Shown piece after piece: positions 20,468 to 32,268 of a DNA stretch of 64,000 bases. The notes beneath the pieces were generated by a model. The model was not told where the DNA came from, did no database searches, and worked only from the letters and a program-made list of their open reading frames with translations. How positions within the stretch are numbered: position 1 is the first letter of the stretch; each line of letters opens with the position of its first letter. Position numbers and translations under genes: made by a program. Source of the DNA: Tupaia tana (lineage: Eukaryota; Chordata; Mammalia; Scandentia; Tupaiidae); assembly GCA_026018925.1 (NCBI GenBank), contig JAKSZU010000012.1, positions 31,113,814-31,177,813 of the forward strand. Reading direction: 5' to 3'.

Positions 20468-20697
20468 GGACCAGATAACGTGGCTATGTTACTGGACTCC
20501 CACATGGCTGACCAATTTGAGTCCCAGACCCAGTGGCTTGAAAAATCATGCTAGGTGTGTGCACCCAAGATCCCAGGAAGAATGGAGAAGGGACTGTGGC
20601 ATGGCCACCCCCCCCCTCAGGGGGTGATTTCTCACTTTCCCTCATTGTTTCTCCCTGAGTGCACACACCCTAAGACCAAAACTTCTGGGGAAAAAAG
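20468..20697 (+). mobile_element. SINE-L, sense, 5' truncated
   Basis: Head has lost the CAGTTAG block; body is clear. Confidence 0.75.
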
Positions 20698-20708
20698 AAT
20701 CCCAAGTG

Positions 20709-20800
20709 TGGTGTTAACAAGCTGTGTGCCCTCAGGCAAATTGCTTGGCCTCTCTGAGCTGGTTTCAGAGTAATGAGTACTCCCCATCTTGCACATCTTT
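20709..20800 (+). mobile_element. MIR fragment, sense
   Basis: AGCTGTGTGCCCTCAGGCAA, GCCTCTCTGAGCTGG. Confidence 0.6.
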
Positions 20801-22394
20801 AGTGAAACCAGATGAGGTGGACTCTGCCCTTGTAGGCAGGGCCCACATGGAACAGGTGGTAGTGTTAGCTGCCCTGGGAGGGTGGGGCAGGCCCAGGTCA
20901 GGTGGATGCATGGGTGGGACCTGTGTGTTGTGTGGTGCTCCAGGTCTCCCTGGGGGGTAGGAGGGCCTGCTCCTAACCCTTGGGGGGGGGAGTGGGTAAT
21001 CTGGGTTGCAGGTCCAATGAGACCATTATGAGTCCCATTGCCTCAGTTGAGTCCAGTGCTGCCGTGAGCGGGCAAAGCAAGCCTTAGCATGTGCTCCCCC
21101 GCAGGTGTGGACGGAGGGACCATGTTATGAAGACCCCACCACCCGCTCTGCTCTTCAGGGCTCCTACTCTCTAGGGGTTCTCCCTTCCTGGCTCCTCATC
21201 CCAAGGTCCTGCCCAGACCCATGATGAAGTCTGGTGGCCTGGTGTCCAGCCGTGCCTGGGAACAGGCTGAAGGAATCAGCTGACAGCCTGCTCACCCTTG
21301 GCCTTTGGGGCCCTGCAGCCCCACCCAGGGCAGCCTTCTCAGGGACCACGTGAGAACACAAGTTCACAGGTGGTGCCAACGCCCTGTGGCCCAGCCTGCT
21401 GCCTCCAGACTCCGCCTGTTCCTCCTGAGGACTGAGGCTGAGTGAACAAGGGGCAGGGGAGCAGCAGGTCAGCTGCTTTGGGGGATGGAAGGGTGTGTCG
21501 TTGGGGCCTGGTTCCTGGGAGAAGTGCAGAGTCCAGGAAGCCCTCCTCTCCAGGAGCTTCTTCAGCCAAAGATGGGCCTGGGGAAATAATTCCGAGGGCC
21601 TAGCTGTAGGCTGTGCCTTGGGACTGAAACATCACTGGAAAGCTAGTTCCTCAAAAGATAAGTGGCCCTGCCCACCTGCATTCCTGCCTCAAGGACAGGT
21701 GTAGGAATAGGGACTGGAGGCTGAAACCACTATGCAGCAAAGCCCTGGCTGGTCACTGCCTCCCTGGGAGGCCTGGCCCGGGCAGAGGTGACACTCCCAA
21801 GGGAAGTGCCCTCAAGCGGAGGCTGGTCTGCCCTGCAGCCTGAGCCCGCCCTGTGCAGCAGTACTTCCTCCTCCCCAGCCAAAGGGAGCAGCCTCATTGC
21901 TCACTCGCTTTCACTGGGCCTGGGACTTCCGGGAGGTAGGTTTTCCATTAGCAACATGGAGTTTTTAAAAAGCCCCTGGCATCTCCAATTCCCAGTTCCT
22001 CTAAGTCTTCTAAGCGGCGCAGAAGCTGCAGGGCAGGCGGAGCTCGCTCACTATGTGGGTTACAGGCTGAGGGCAGCTGGGGTGGGAAGGCGGGCAGTGG
22101 GCACTAGAGTACCAAGTCCTAGCGGGAGGAAGCTCAAGGGGCCTGATCCCAGAAAGGGGGGTAGAGTGGAGCCACGGCTGTCCCTGTGGCTGCTCCTGCC
22201 CTTGCGATCTCAGCCAGGGCCTGTGTCTGGAGAGGCATGGACCAGGTGGTGTCCACGGGCTCCAGACTGGGTGCTGGAGGTGAGAGGTGGGCCTCACTCC
22301 CTTCTGAAGGCAACTGGCTCCTTCCCAGCCCACCAGGTGCCATAAGGGCCCACTGGTCCAAGACCCTTTGAACAGCTACAGAGAGGGAGGAGAC
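20801..22394. other. Unique spacer between DNAJB13 and UCP2
   Basis: GC-rich and SINE-free. Open frames of up to 185 codons (21788-22345) show no recognisable protein and no splice or start support. Confidence 0.5.
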
Positions 22395-22411
22395 GCTGAG
22401 GTTGAGTGGGC

Positions 22412-22417
22412 TTTATG
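22412..22417 (-). terminator. UCP2: UCP2 poly(A) signal, variant CATAAA
   Basis: On the minus strand CATAAAGCCCACTCAACCT lies about 320 nt after the stop. It resembles the end of the human UCP2 mRNA as I recall it, which also uses CATAAA before CTCAACCT. Cleavage is expected near 22395. Confidence 0.65.
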
Positions 22418-22737
22418 GCTGACAAGCTGGCTGGGCTGGGCTGGGGCAGGAGGAAGATTCACGCTGAACTTTTCAAGCAAAGGAAGGCTGGGTCTGCTGG
22501 CTCATGCCAGGCCTCCTGCACTGTTGAACGGGGTCAATTCGACCAGCACTGGAGACGGGCGGGCTGTGGGGTGTGGGGGGTGGAAGGCAGGGATGGGGTG
22601 AGGATGTGGGAGGGAGGGGAGCTGGGAAAGTGAAGGAAGAGGTGGGAGACAAGGAAGGAAAGGAAAGATGGAGAAGAACGGAAGTGGGGCCTGGCAGGAG
22701 CCAAAGCCAGAGGTGGTCAGGCCAGCAGCAGAGGGGC

Positions 22738-25700
22738 TCAGAAGGGAGCCTCCCGGGGAGCGCAGGCAGCCGTGAGGGCTCGTTTCAGCTGCTCGTAGGT
22801 GACAAACATCACCACGTTCCAGGAGCCCAAGCGGAGAAAGGAGGGCATGAACCTAGAGGAGAGAAAACACAGTCACAGGACACTCCCGCTAACCCTACTG
22901 GGCCCCGGCATCCGACCCAACCCAGCTGCTCTGTCCCAGAGGAGGCTGGGAGGCCCCGGGGAACCCAGCCTCACAGCTCTGGCTATGAGCGGAAACCCTT
23001 CTGAGTCACCATTTGAGTGCCTGTACAACAGGGACAACAGCAACCTGAAGGCAGTTCAGAGTAGGAGAGGGTTCTGGTGGAAGACCAGGATCAGCCCTGG
23101 AAATAGTCGGACACTCGGTTGCCACTCACTTTCAGGTGGTTCTCCCCCACCTCCGCCACAGGTATGAGGAGCAGGAGGCTGGACGTGGGGTGGGTGGGCC
23201 AGAAGCTCACCCTTTGTAGAAGGCTCGGGGCCCCTCCTTCCGGAGCATGGCAAGGGCACAGTGGCCGGCGCTGCTGTACTGGCCCAGGGCAGAGTTCATG
23301 TATCTCGTCTTGACAACGTCGACAGGGGAGGCGATGACGGTGGTGCAGAAGCCGGCTCCAAAGGCGGAGGTGAAGTGGCAAGGGAGGTCATCTGCCAAGG
23401 AAGAGGGGCAAGGCCGTCAGGACGCCCCACCGTCATTCCAGGGAAAAGAGAATTACTTACGTAGCTAAGGGTCTTGTGACTTTAAGGGACTCCAGGTGGT
23501 CTTCTGAGCACGCGAGTCACTTTGTTAAGCTTGCGTCAGTTTCTCGATGAGCCAAGTAGGAGCTTTGTCCCACTGGCCTCACCGACATGGCAAGTAAAAT
23601 ATAAACTCATTCTACGTGAGATGAGGGCTGGGCCTGCCCACAGTCTAGTGGTTAAGGGAGCCAGATCCCACATGATCAGCCTGGCCACAGAGGCCTAAAA
23701 AGCACATGAGGCGCATGTACCCACATATGCTCCAAATTCCTGACAGGACGAAGAAATAGACAGGGACTGCGGCATAACTGCACCCCACTGGGAGGTACCT
23801 TCTCCTGTCTCTCTCTCTCTGGCAAGCACGAGTGCCCCCTGGCAATTTAAAAATAGATGTGGTCTGGGAACCAGCAGTTAGCATAATGGCTATGTCGCTG
23901 GACTCCCACGTAGTCGACCGCGGTTCGTGTCCTGGACCCGGTGGCTTAAACTCACGCCAGGCGCATGTGCGTGTGTGCCCAAGATCCCGAGAGGAGAATG
24001 GAGGAGAAGGGATTGCGGCGTGGCCATCCCCCCTGAGGGGGTGATTTCTCACTTTCTGTCTCTATGTCTCTCTCTGGCGAGTGCACGCGCCCTATAGTGA
24101 AAATCTCTCCACAAAAAAAAAAAAAAAAAATAGATGTGGTCTTCAGACAAGAGACACCCACACCCACTCCTGGGCTGGGAGACAGGTGAGAGCCAGCACC
24201 AATCTCCCCTAACTCACCAGTCATGAGGTTGGCCTTCAGGAGGGCATCCTTGATGAGGTCGTAGGTCACCAGCTCAGCACAGTTGACAATGGCATTACGA
24301 GCAACATTGGGAGAGGTCCCTACAGTAGGTAGGAGAACCCACGTGAGACCAAGGAATGGGGAGTGAAGAAGATGGAGGAGGGGAGCCCCCAGTACACACC
24401 TTTCCAGAGTCCCCGGAAGCCCTCCTCTCGAGCGATGGTCTTGTAGGCCTCTACAGTGGTTTGGTATCTCCGACCACCACCAGCCCGGACCTGGGCTTGG
24501 AACCGGACCTTGACCACATCCGTGGGCTGGGCCACAGCCACAGCCAGGGCTCCTGTGGTGCTGCCGGCCAGGAGGCGGCTCCCAATGCCAGCATCTGTGG
24601 GGACACAGAGGTCAGCGGCCAGCTGGGCCTACACTCATTTCCCACTGTACTTCTCTGCACCCCAGGGCACTGTGATCTGCTCTGAGAACACCTCACATCA
24701 GGTAACATCATGGCGAACATCCGCTGCTTGCTAGGGACACAGCAAGGATGGGACAAAACCCAGGCTTACTGTCTGCTTTGATCAAACATTTTCCTTGAAC
24801 AGAATCAATTCCACCCGTAGACGTGTAAGCCAAGGCTTAGAAAGGAGTGGCTTTCTGGTGGGCTGGGACACACTCGTCCCTGCTTCTCATCCCAGATCTA
24901 CTTCTCCCTGCCAGGTGATCTTGGGAAAGTCAGCCTGCTGTCCTGGGCTCCCAGTGTCCTCCTGTGTGAAACAGAGGGTGGCATGCTAAGGGGTGAAATG
25001 GAAGGCTGCTGGCCTTGGAGGTGAGCATCCTGGGTGTGACTTCTGGTTCCCTAAGGTGAGCTCGTGGCTAAGTCCCTTCCCTGTCAGGCCTGTCTCTTCA
25101 TCTGTAACTGAGGTGATACCACCTACTTCCAAGGTGGTCATGAGGCGTGTCACGGGATGTGCCCTGGTCAGAGCCTGGCCCAGCCTGGGCGCTCAGCAAC
25201 CCTTAAGAGAATCGGGGTTCCTCCAGTCCTCAAGTGCCTCCTAGGGACGTTGGGCCTGAGGGAGCTACGTGGCTGCATGAGCTAAGATTGACCACAGCTG
25301 AGAAAAAGCTGTGCGGCCTATGGCCCAGCTCTGCACTCACGCTCAGAGCCCTTGGTGTAGAATTGCTTGACGGAGTCGTAGAGGCCGATGCGGACGGAGG
25401 CGAAGCTCATCTGGCGCTGCAGGCCGGCGACCAGCCCGTTGTAGAGGCTGCGGGGGCCCTCGGTGCGCACCATGGTCAGGATGGTGCCCAGCACGCCGCG
25501 GTACTGGGTGCTGGCTGCCGTGCGCACTGGCCCCTGACTTTCTCCTTGGATCTGCAAGGCGAGGACAGGGAAGCTGTGGGGAGGGCAGCTCTCCCTTCTC
25601 CTGCCATCCCATGCTCTACACGTAGAGTTCCAAACACCCACTGGCCCTCGAGGGTCTGTGTCCTCGGGGAGGGGGCCGACTAGACACACTAGGACCGCCC

Positions 25701-25842
25701 AGGTTTCTTCCCTCACCTGCAGCCGGACTTTGGCGGTGTCCAGGGGGAAGGTGATGAGATCTGCGATGCAGGCGGCTGTGCCAGCCCCCAGGAACTTCAC
25801 AGTGGCTGTAGGGGGCACATCTGTGGCCTTGAACCCAACCAT
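22738..25842 (-). CDS. UCP2: Mitochondrial uncoupling protein 2 (SLC25A8; 6 coding exons)
   Basis: Coding exons, in transcript order: 25842-25717, 25551-25341, 24594-24400, 24319-24218, 23391-23211 and 22852-22738. They total 930 nt, giving 309 codons plus TGA, the exact family length. The protein is an SLC25 carrier with six predicted membrane helices in three repeats. The three carrier signatures are PLDTAKVR (33-40), PTDVVKVR (136-143) and PVDVVKTR (234-241). The protein begins [17 protein letters not shown] and ends APREAPF. The ATG sits 4 nt into its exon in the context CACCATGG. UCP2 lies in the mitochondrial inner membrane; it is linked to C4-metabolite/phosphate exchange, reduced ROS and control of insulin secretion. 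Exon lengths after the first (211, 195, 102, 181 nt) parallel those of UCP3 next door. No frameshift or missing key residue was seen. Confidence 0.98.
23636..23855 (+). mobile_element. Old SINE-L relative, sense, in UCP2 intron 6
   Basis: TCTAGTGGTTAAGGGAGCC head, then TGCGGCATAACTGCACCCC; same class as copies at 56180 and 58236. Confidence 0.65.
23866..24127 (+). mobile_element. SINE-L, sense, young, in UCP2 intron 6
   Basis: Perfect target duplication AAATAGATGTGGTCT at 23851-23865 and 24128-24142. Confidence 0.95.
24985..25205 (+). mobile_element. MIR element in UCP2 intron 4
   Basis: Near full-length: GGTGTGACTTCTGGTTCCC, TCTTCATCTGTAACTGAGG, ACCTACTTCC, GGCGCTCAGCAACCC. Confidence 0.7.
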
Positions 25843-26640
25843 GGTGCTAATTTTCTGCTACTCCCAGGGGATGGAGGAAAACTGGAGAACTGGGCACTTT
25901 CAGTCACAGCAAGACGAGATAGAGGAACTCTGCCGGAATCTGAGCCAAGGGGAGACACCCCATCAGCAAGCGCCCCATGCCCCCCCTGCTCCCACCTCTC
26001 CTGACAGCACCAAGTCTCTGAGCAGGACTCAGAGCGGCCCTGCGAGGGAACACAGGAGTGAGCACCAGAGGGTCTCAGGACTGAAGGAGGAATTTCTGCC
26101 CAAGGAGCCCACATTTTGTGAAGGGTTCCCTTCCTTCATCAGGAGTCTGGATCAGGACTGTGCTCATGTTCCTCGCAAAGAGCCACTCTGCCCCAGCCCT
26201 TTATCCGCGGGGTGCAGAGAGGCTGCTGAAGCTGCTCACACACCCGCATTCCTGCGTCTGCAGAGCTATCTGGAGGGCTGGCAGGTGGGGAAAGGTTTCA
26301 GCCAGAGCATGACCTGACAGGCACAGAGTCACAGGCTTAACTTCTGGACTTAGAGGAAGGAGAGGTTTCTGTAGATCTGGAGTTATCCAAATCCAAAAGA
26401 AAAGAGACAGGATGACTAATTTAACTCCTTCCCAGCCTGTCTGCCTACTGCTCTCCCCCAGTTCCCACAAAGCTCAGGCTCTCTAAGTCGTTCTTCCAAC
26501 AAGACCTCTGGGCCGGGCATGGTTCATGGAGACACAGGCAACAAGATCCACCCTGGAGAGGCTTACTGTCCGCAGCGGGTGGGCAGGTGGCTCACGATGC
26601 ATTTGGGGCTTGCAGCACAGACTCTCAAAAGACAGAGGCA

Positions 26641-26900
26641 GGGGGACCAGCAGTTAGCATAATGGTTATGTTGCTGAACTCCCATGTAGTTGACCGTGGT
26701 TCGAGTCCTGGACCCTGTGGCTTAAACTCATGCCAGGTGTGTGTGTGTGCGTGCCCAAGATCCCGAGAGGAGAATGGAGAAGGTATTGCAGCATGGCCAT
26801 CCCCCCTGGGGAGTGATTTCTTGCTGTCTCTCTCTGTCTTTTTGGCGAGCACACGTGCCTTATAGCAAAAACCTCTCAAAAAAAAAAAAAAAAAAAAAAA
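26641..26900 (+). mobile_element. SINE-L, sense, in UCP2 intron 2
   Basis: AAAAGACAGAGGCAGG before and AAAAGACAGAGAGGCAGG after: target duplication. Confidence 0.9.
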
Positions 26901-27127
26901 AGACAGAGAGGCAGGAACAGTCAACTCCAGTGGGAGAGGTAACAGAGAGTGATCAGAAAACACCTCAGACAGGTAACATTTAGCTGGGTCTCAAGGATTC
27001 CAGGCGGTTCTCAGGGCTGAGGGAGCACCCAGGCACTAGGGTCTCCTGGCGAGGCAGGGAACACCTCCCCTTACGGCCAGTCTCCTCTTGGTGGACTTGG
27101 TCCTGCATGAATCGTAACAGACCAAAC

Positions 27128-27402
27128 ATGTGAGGTTTAACTACAGCAGCTGGGCTTCAGTTCACTGCAGGATGCTCTGCAACAGCTAACTATAACGGAT
27201 TAACTGTCTCCACACCGCACTTCCGTGTCTATAAATGCCGTCAGACCATGTCAGTGCTTGGTGTCCTCTGAACCTGCTCTTATTTGGAGGGCTGCCTGAC
27301 TCAAGAACCATTATTTTGTTTTGTTTTGTTTTGCTTATAATTGCTCAAATAAGCTCTGTTGAATTTAGCTGTATTAGTTTAAGTTTTTCCTCTCAACACT
27401 TT
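27128..27402 (+). mobile_element. Possible LTR remnant (ERVL-like) in UCP2 intron 2
   Basis: Starts TGTGAGGTTTAACTA and ends CTCTCAACA. It holds CCTGCTCTTATTTGGAGGG and TTGCTCAAATAAGCTCTG, resembling the 3' part of old mammalian ERVL-class LTRs. No internal viral sequence. Class is uncertain. Confidence 0.35.
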
Positions 27403-28509
27403 CCTCCAACATAGGGGAATCCACACCTTCACCCCCAGAGGTGGGGACGAGGAGGTGCAGGTCAGAGCTGCAAGGAATGGTACAGGAAACCAGAAGCGCC
27501 ATTTTGTCCTCAGAGTTGGACAGCACCTCCGCCATCGCCCAGGAGGAAGTGAGCTCGGCACCCCAGTGGGGAGGGCCACCTCTTCCCCTTCCCTTGAGCG
27601 CATTTCTCTGACTTCACAGGAGCAGTCCTCGTGGCTGGGGCTGAAGAGGAAGAGCTGGCCAGGGAGGGAGGAGGTGGTGGGAGGCGGCTGTGAGCACAGA
27701 GACCCATGGAAAAAAAACAGCTCGCCCAGCTTCCTCCTCCTGGGTGTGGCACCCCAGGTGGCTGGGGCCAACAGGGTAATCGGGAGGCTACACACCACGG
27801 CAACTGTATGGGGGCTCCTGCACGGAGGACCTGGCTCACACGAGGCTCAGTGAGGACCGATGCTCAAATAGCAGAAGGGGCCCGATGACGCTGCTCTCCT
27901 ACCCTCCACTCTGATACCCCTTCCCCATGCCACTGCCTGGGAGTACTGTTAGCGCACTTAATCCTAGGAGCAGCCCCTGTGGGCAGGAGCTACAGCAGGG
28001 AAGTTAGTAAGGGCCAGGTCTGCAGGCTCCAAAGCGAATGCTAACTGCTTCCCTCTACTGCACAGCTGTTTTTCAGACCCAGCCAAGGCAGGGACTTTCA
28101 CAGAGAAAGTTCTCCCATGCCAGTGCCAGCTAAATAGTTCTGGAAGGTGCTGACAAATGGTGTTGCTTCTCTGGGTGTCGGAGATAGGACATGAGTCTAT
28201 CACATTCTGCCCTTGAGCTGGGCTCCTGGGGGTTGTGACCCGGCTGCGGTCAGCTCAAAAACAAGTGCACAGAGGCTCAGCCACCATTCTGTGTGTTTCA
28301 TTGGGTTTGCCAAAAGTCAGATCTTTTGGAGGGGAGGGCATGAGGGCAAAGATCAACTGTGCCAAAGACCCTCCTAAGACGAGGAAGTAAAAGTCAAGCC
28401 TAGAAAAAGTGAATCATATTTTATAGTCCCTAGCAAATAAATCAGAGCCCACCGAGTATACCCAGTTACTAATCTGTCTCAGGGATAGTTAGAAGCTGGA
28501 GCCAATAAT
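27403..28509 (-). other. UCP2 intron 2, unique part
   Basis: GC-rich single-copy DNA; nothing recognised. Confidence 0.45.
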
Positions 28510-28690
28510 ATGAGGTTATAGAAGAACAGGTTCCAGTCCCACCCCTGCTGCTGACCCCCAGGGGGACGCTGGGCCTATCGCTGTTCCATCCAGGCCTCAG
28601 TTTCCCTCTTTACCTTGGCCTGTCAGGTTTAGTTTAAGGGATGTATGAAAGTGCTTTGTGAACTGTGAAGAGCCACCTCACTGGGGTCTT
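28510..28690 (+). mobile_element. MIR fragment, sense
   Basis: CCAGTCCCACCCCTGCTGC, CCTCAGTTTCCCTCTTTACC, GAAAGTGCTTTGTGAACTG. Confidence 0.6.
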
Positions 28691-28784
28691 GGTGGCACTT
28701 ATTTTGGTTACTGTCCTGCTGACTCCTGCCCCTAGACCACAGGGCCAGCAGGCAGAAGACCTTCCCCTTAGAATGGACTCTTAC

Positions 28785-28940
28785 CCGGCTTTGCAGGTCT
28801 CACGCTGAGGCCTTCAAGATCAAGCTTCTCTAAAGACGTCCCATTCTTTGAAGCTGCCAGTGGCTATCATGGCCCGATCCCCTTGGTTTTCCATAGAAAA
28901 TGGCTGGGAGACGGAACACCTAATGGTCATACTATGTGTC
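28785..28940 (-). other. UCP2: UCP2 non-coding exon 2
   Basis: On the minus strand a CAG acceptor (complement of 28941-28943) and a GTAAGA donor below 28785 bound a 156-nt exon, nearly the length of human UCP2 exon 2. Its 3' part (GATCTTGAAGGCCTCAGCGTGAG reading on to CAAAGCCGG, both on the minus strand) is the conserved leader that splices to the acceptor at 25846, four nucleotides before the ATG. Confidence 0.85.
28820..28930 (-). CDS. UCP2: UCP2 upstream ORF, 36 codons
   Basis: Inside exon 2 an ATG at 28930 opens a 36-codon frame ending in TGA at 28820. It starts MTIRCSVSQPFSMENQG and ends FKEWDVFREA. UCP2 mRNAs are known to carry an inhibitory 36-codon upstream ORF in exon 2 that represses translation of the main ORF and is relieved by glutamine. 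The same length and position here show strong conservation. The frame does not overlap the main ATG. There are two further in-frame Met codons (13 and 21). Confidence 0.8.
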   Translation of the reverse strand: MTIRCSVSQPFSMENQGDRAMIATGSFKEWDVFREA

Positions 28941-29689
28941 CTGTGGGAGAGGGCAAAGGAAGAGCGTTTAGAAAAGACATCCCAGCAAAGAAAAGCCACC
29001 TGTTCCAGACACAGGTCACTCCCCCCTTGCCTTGGGGAAGAAGAGGATTAGGGTCCATTTCCCCAGGGCAGCTAGGGCCTAATTAAGTGCAGGAACCCAG
29101 AGTCTTTTCTTCCCTAGGCTTAGTATCACACCCTGGCTGTTTTCCAGGATTTGGCCTTTACGACACTGAGTACCCTAGATAAGCATGCCCCAGCATAATC
29201 ACCAGGCTTTGGTGAGTGGGAGTGTTCTGAGGCAGTCAAGATGGGGCAGGCGCTTTGGGAGTTGGCTAGGGCCCAGATCCGGCCTGTAAGGAGGCTGGAG
29301 GGGCTGGGAACCGGCCCTGCCGAGGCCGAGGCCGCATAGAGCTGCTCAAATCCTCCTTCAGCAGAAATGGTTCCAGGACAGGCGAAGAGGGCACACCACT
29401 TGGGAGCAGGCTGGCGGAGGAGAGATCGTTTCTGGCACCCCACTCCCCCACCACTGGCCTTGGCATCGCGGCCGGCCGAGAGAAGGGAGCAGGAGGGTGG
29501 GAGGTTACATTACAGCCAACTGCACTGTAGCGGGGGGAGTGGGTGGGAAAGAGGGGGGGCTGGCTGGTGTGGTGGGGCGGTTTAAGGGGAGTTATTAAAA
29601 GGGTGAGAAAAGAGACATAAAGAAAAACAAAAGAGACCAGAGAGGTAAAGTACAAACTAGGATGGGAGGAGAAAGGAAAAATTAAAGAG
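28941..29689 (-). other. UCP2 intron 1
   Basis: Single-copy DNA between the exon 2 acceptor and the CpG island; nothing recognised. Confidence 0.5.
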
Positions 29690-30620
29690 CGAGAAGCGCG
29701 CGGGTCCACGCGGCATGGGTGGCGGGCATGGAACAGGTGTAGCGGGCGCAGGACTGGAGGCGACCGGGGCCGGACTCACCAGCCGCTGGGAGAAGGCAGG
29801 GATGCAGGCGAACTTTCTGTCGGCGGGCAGAGGGCGAGTCGACCGAGCGCGAGGTACTAGACCCGATCCGAAGACGCTGCCTGCGGGGCTTGCAATGGGG
29901 TCTACACCGGCGGCGCGCGGCTTAGGTCTCAGGGGCGGGGCGTGCGGCCGGGGCGGGGCCTGGGTGGAGCCCGCCGTCTCCCACCCGAGGCAAGGACGTC
30001 CTCCAGCTGCCGCCTTTCCGCAGGCTCCACCCCCGCCTAGCTGTCTCCGCGCCTTCCCCCACTCCCATTTCCGTGCTGGCGGATCACCACGTGTCCCCTT
30101 TGTTTTCCCAGACGGTCACTCTGTCGCCCTTCCCCGTCAACCTCACTGTGAAAATGGCAAGACTGACGGCCGGAAAGGAGCAGAGGCGTGCCCAGGGTCG
30201 CACCCGCCCTTGCCTTCCCCCAGGGCGCTTTCTAACGGGGTTCAGAGCTGGGTTGGGATTCCGCGCAGTCCGCGACCCCCACGCTGGGTAAACCACCGCG
30301 CCTCGGGCGCGAGTTTGGGCTCCTGCAGGGCGGGGTCTGCGACCAATCTCGCTGTGGATTGGCTAAGGCCGCCGCGCTGCCAGGGAAGAAACCAATCCGG
30401 TCTGCAGCGGCAGGTGCCCGGCAACAGTCCCCGACCGTTGGGCGCCTCCGGGGCTGCCCGCCTTTGCCGCCCGAACCGCCTCGCCCTTGAGAGCCCCGGA
30501 GACTTCAAGAGCAGGCGGAGCGGGGGGCTGGAGCATGACGCCCGGCTCCACGCACAGAAGAGCATGCGAGCGGGTACCCCTCAAGGGAGAGACGGAGGAG
30601 GGCCCGGGCCAGCTGCTTGC
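29690..30620 (-). promoter_or_regulatory. UCP2: CpG island and TATA-less promoter of UCP2
   Basis: The stretch is GC-rich with many CpGs, unlike its surroundings. GC boxes of the Sp1 type stand at 29931-29940 and 29949-29961. CCAAT boxes stand at 30343-30347, 30358-30362 (reverse) and 30392-30396. UCP2 promoters are known to be TATA-less and Sp1-driven. The long open frames across this stretch are a product of base composition. Confidence 0.7.
29780..29880 (-). other. UCP2: Probable UCP2 non-coding exon 1 (5' boundary approximate)
   Basis: A minus-strand donor, CTG followed by GTGAGTCC, ends an exon at 29780 within CpG-rich DNA, about 840 bp upstream of exon 2. The family has one short untranslated first exon here. 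The start near 29880 is a guess; no TATA box is visible and initiation may be dispersed. Confidence 0.5.
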
Positions 30621-31454
30621 CCAGCCCTAGCATGGGAGAGCGGGTCCCTAGATGCACCCGGCTGCTGGGGTGACACACATGAATAGCCAATTGGGGCCGA
30701 TGGCCGTGACAACATGAATTTGGAGAGTAGGAAAAGGAAATAGGTCTCCATTGCCCCTTGAACTCTGTCCCTTCCTGTTTTCATCCTAGGCTGACCTCGG
30801 ATTGTTTTTAAGAGTTCGTCTTGGACGCAGAACCCGTCATCTCTACTATACTGTGAACCCCTCTAGGGCAGGCAGCGATTCCCTCTGGTACTGCAGGCTC
30901 CCCGCGTGCCCAGAGGCTGCTGCAGAAAGGGCTGGATGCAGAACAATTACCAGGTTTCAGTATGGGACCTGCGAGGCCGGCGGTAACCTCCATTTTGAAG
31001 CGGCTACACGGCCTGCCTAATGTCACACAGTGGCTTTAGGGCCTGACTTAATAAGCCCTGGTCAGTCTGGCGCCCCGCGTGTGTTTTCTGTATTCTCCAC
31101 AGGCAGACGGAATTGTTAGGGTGACAGCTGAGGGGACGGAGTTGGAATGAGTATGATTAATTATAGCAGGAAAGAAAAACATACTGAGCGCGGGAGCGCA
31201 CCCTGCATCCCGGCTGATGCAGAGTGCAGAGTGGAAACAAGTCAAGGCAGAAAATTATTTTGGGCCCATTTATGGTGAGTGTCCCATCCACTCGCAGATG
31301 GAACTTTGCATTGAACCTGCTGTCTCTGGCGGTGATGACCTGATTCCCAGGAATTTGGTGTGTTTGCTCTATTTATCAGGACCTTTGAGGAGGAGACAGG
31401 ATGGATCTGCAAATGAAAGTACCACCCTGTTGTCAAAGCAGGGAAGAATCTGGA
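30621..31454. other. Distal 5' flank of UCP2
   Basis: Unique sequence; no gene recognised on either strand. Confidence 0.45.
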
Positions 31455-31724
31455 TTTTTTTGTTTTTCCTATAGGGTATGTGCGCTCCCCGGAAAGACAG
31501 AGACAGAAAGTGAGAAAATCACCCCCTGGGGCGGGGGTGAGGGCCGGGGGTGGGGGCCATGGCGGGGTGGCCATGCTACAATCCTCTCTCCTCCATTCTC
31601 TTGGGATTTTGGACAGGCACCAGCAGGGGTTCTGCGTGAGTTTTAGGCCCCTGATTTCGGGTTCAAATCACCTTCAACTATGTGGGAGTCCAGCGACAAC
31701 CATTATGCCATCTGCTCCTCCCAG
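31455..31724 (-). mobile_element. SINE-L, antisense, diverged
   Basis: Carries a G-rich expansion (31527-31567). ATCTGGATTTTT occurs on both sides. Confidence 0.82.
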
Positions 31725-31973
31725 ATCTGGATTTTTAAGACTCATGCACCCAGGAAGTGTACGTTTATCCTTGGCTAAGTTTAAGACTATGTGTGGACAC
31801 TGGAAAAGAAAAGCTGGGATCACCAGGACCCAGCATGCCTTAAGAAGAAATCGTGTTAAAATAAATTCCTTTTTTTGGATGGAGCCCAGTGGATGAGAGC
31901 AATGCTACAGGCACTGTTCCTCTGGAGCTTGAGCAAGCAACTTGCCGAAGCCATAAGATGCCCTGCACTTTCT

Positions 31974-32249
31974 TTCTTTCTTTCTTTTTTTTTTTTTTTG
32001 GAGAGGTTTTAGCTACAGGGCGTGTGCACTCACCAGACAGACAGAGACAGACAGAGACAGAAAGCGAGAAATCACCCCCCCGGGGGGATGGCCACGCCGC
32101 AATCCCCTCTCCTCCATTCTCCTCTTGGGATCTTGGGCACGCACGCACACGCGCCCTGCGTGAGTTTTAAGCCACTGGGTCCGGGACTCAAACCGCGGTC
32201 TACTACGTGGGAGTCCAGCAACATAACCATTATGCTAACTGCTGGTCCC
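31974..32249 (-). mobile_element. SINE-L, antisense, young
   Basis: Target duplication AAGATGCCCTGCACTTTCT (31955-31973) and the same with one mismatch at 32250-32268. Confidence 0.95.
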
Positions 32250-32268
32250 AAGATGCCCTGCATTTTCT

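Noticed and set aside
21788-22345. A 185-codon plus-strand frame between DNAJB13 and UCP2
   Set aside because: No recognisable domain, no start context or splice support, GC-rich composition.
29715-30686. A 323-codon plus-strand open frame
   Set aside because: It lies in the UCP2 CpG island, is rich in Gly, Pro, Arg and Ala, and resembles no protein; stop codons are rare in GC-rich DNA.
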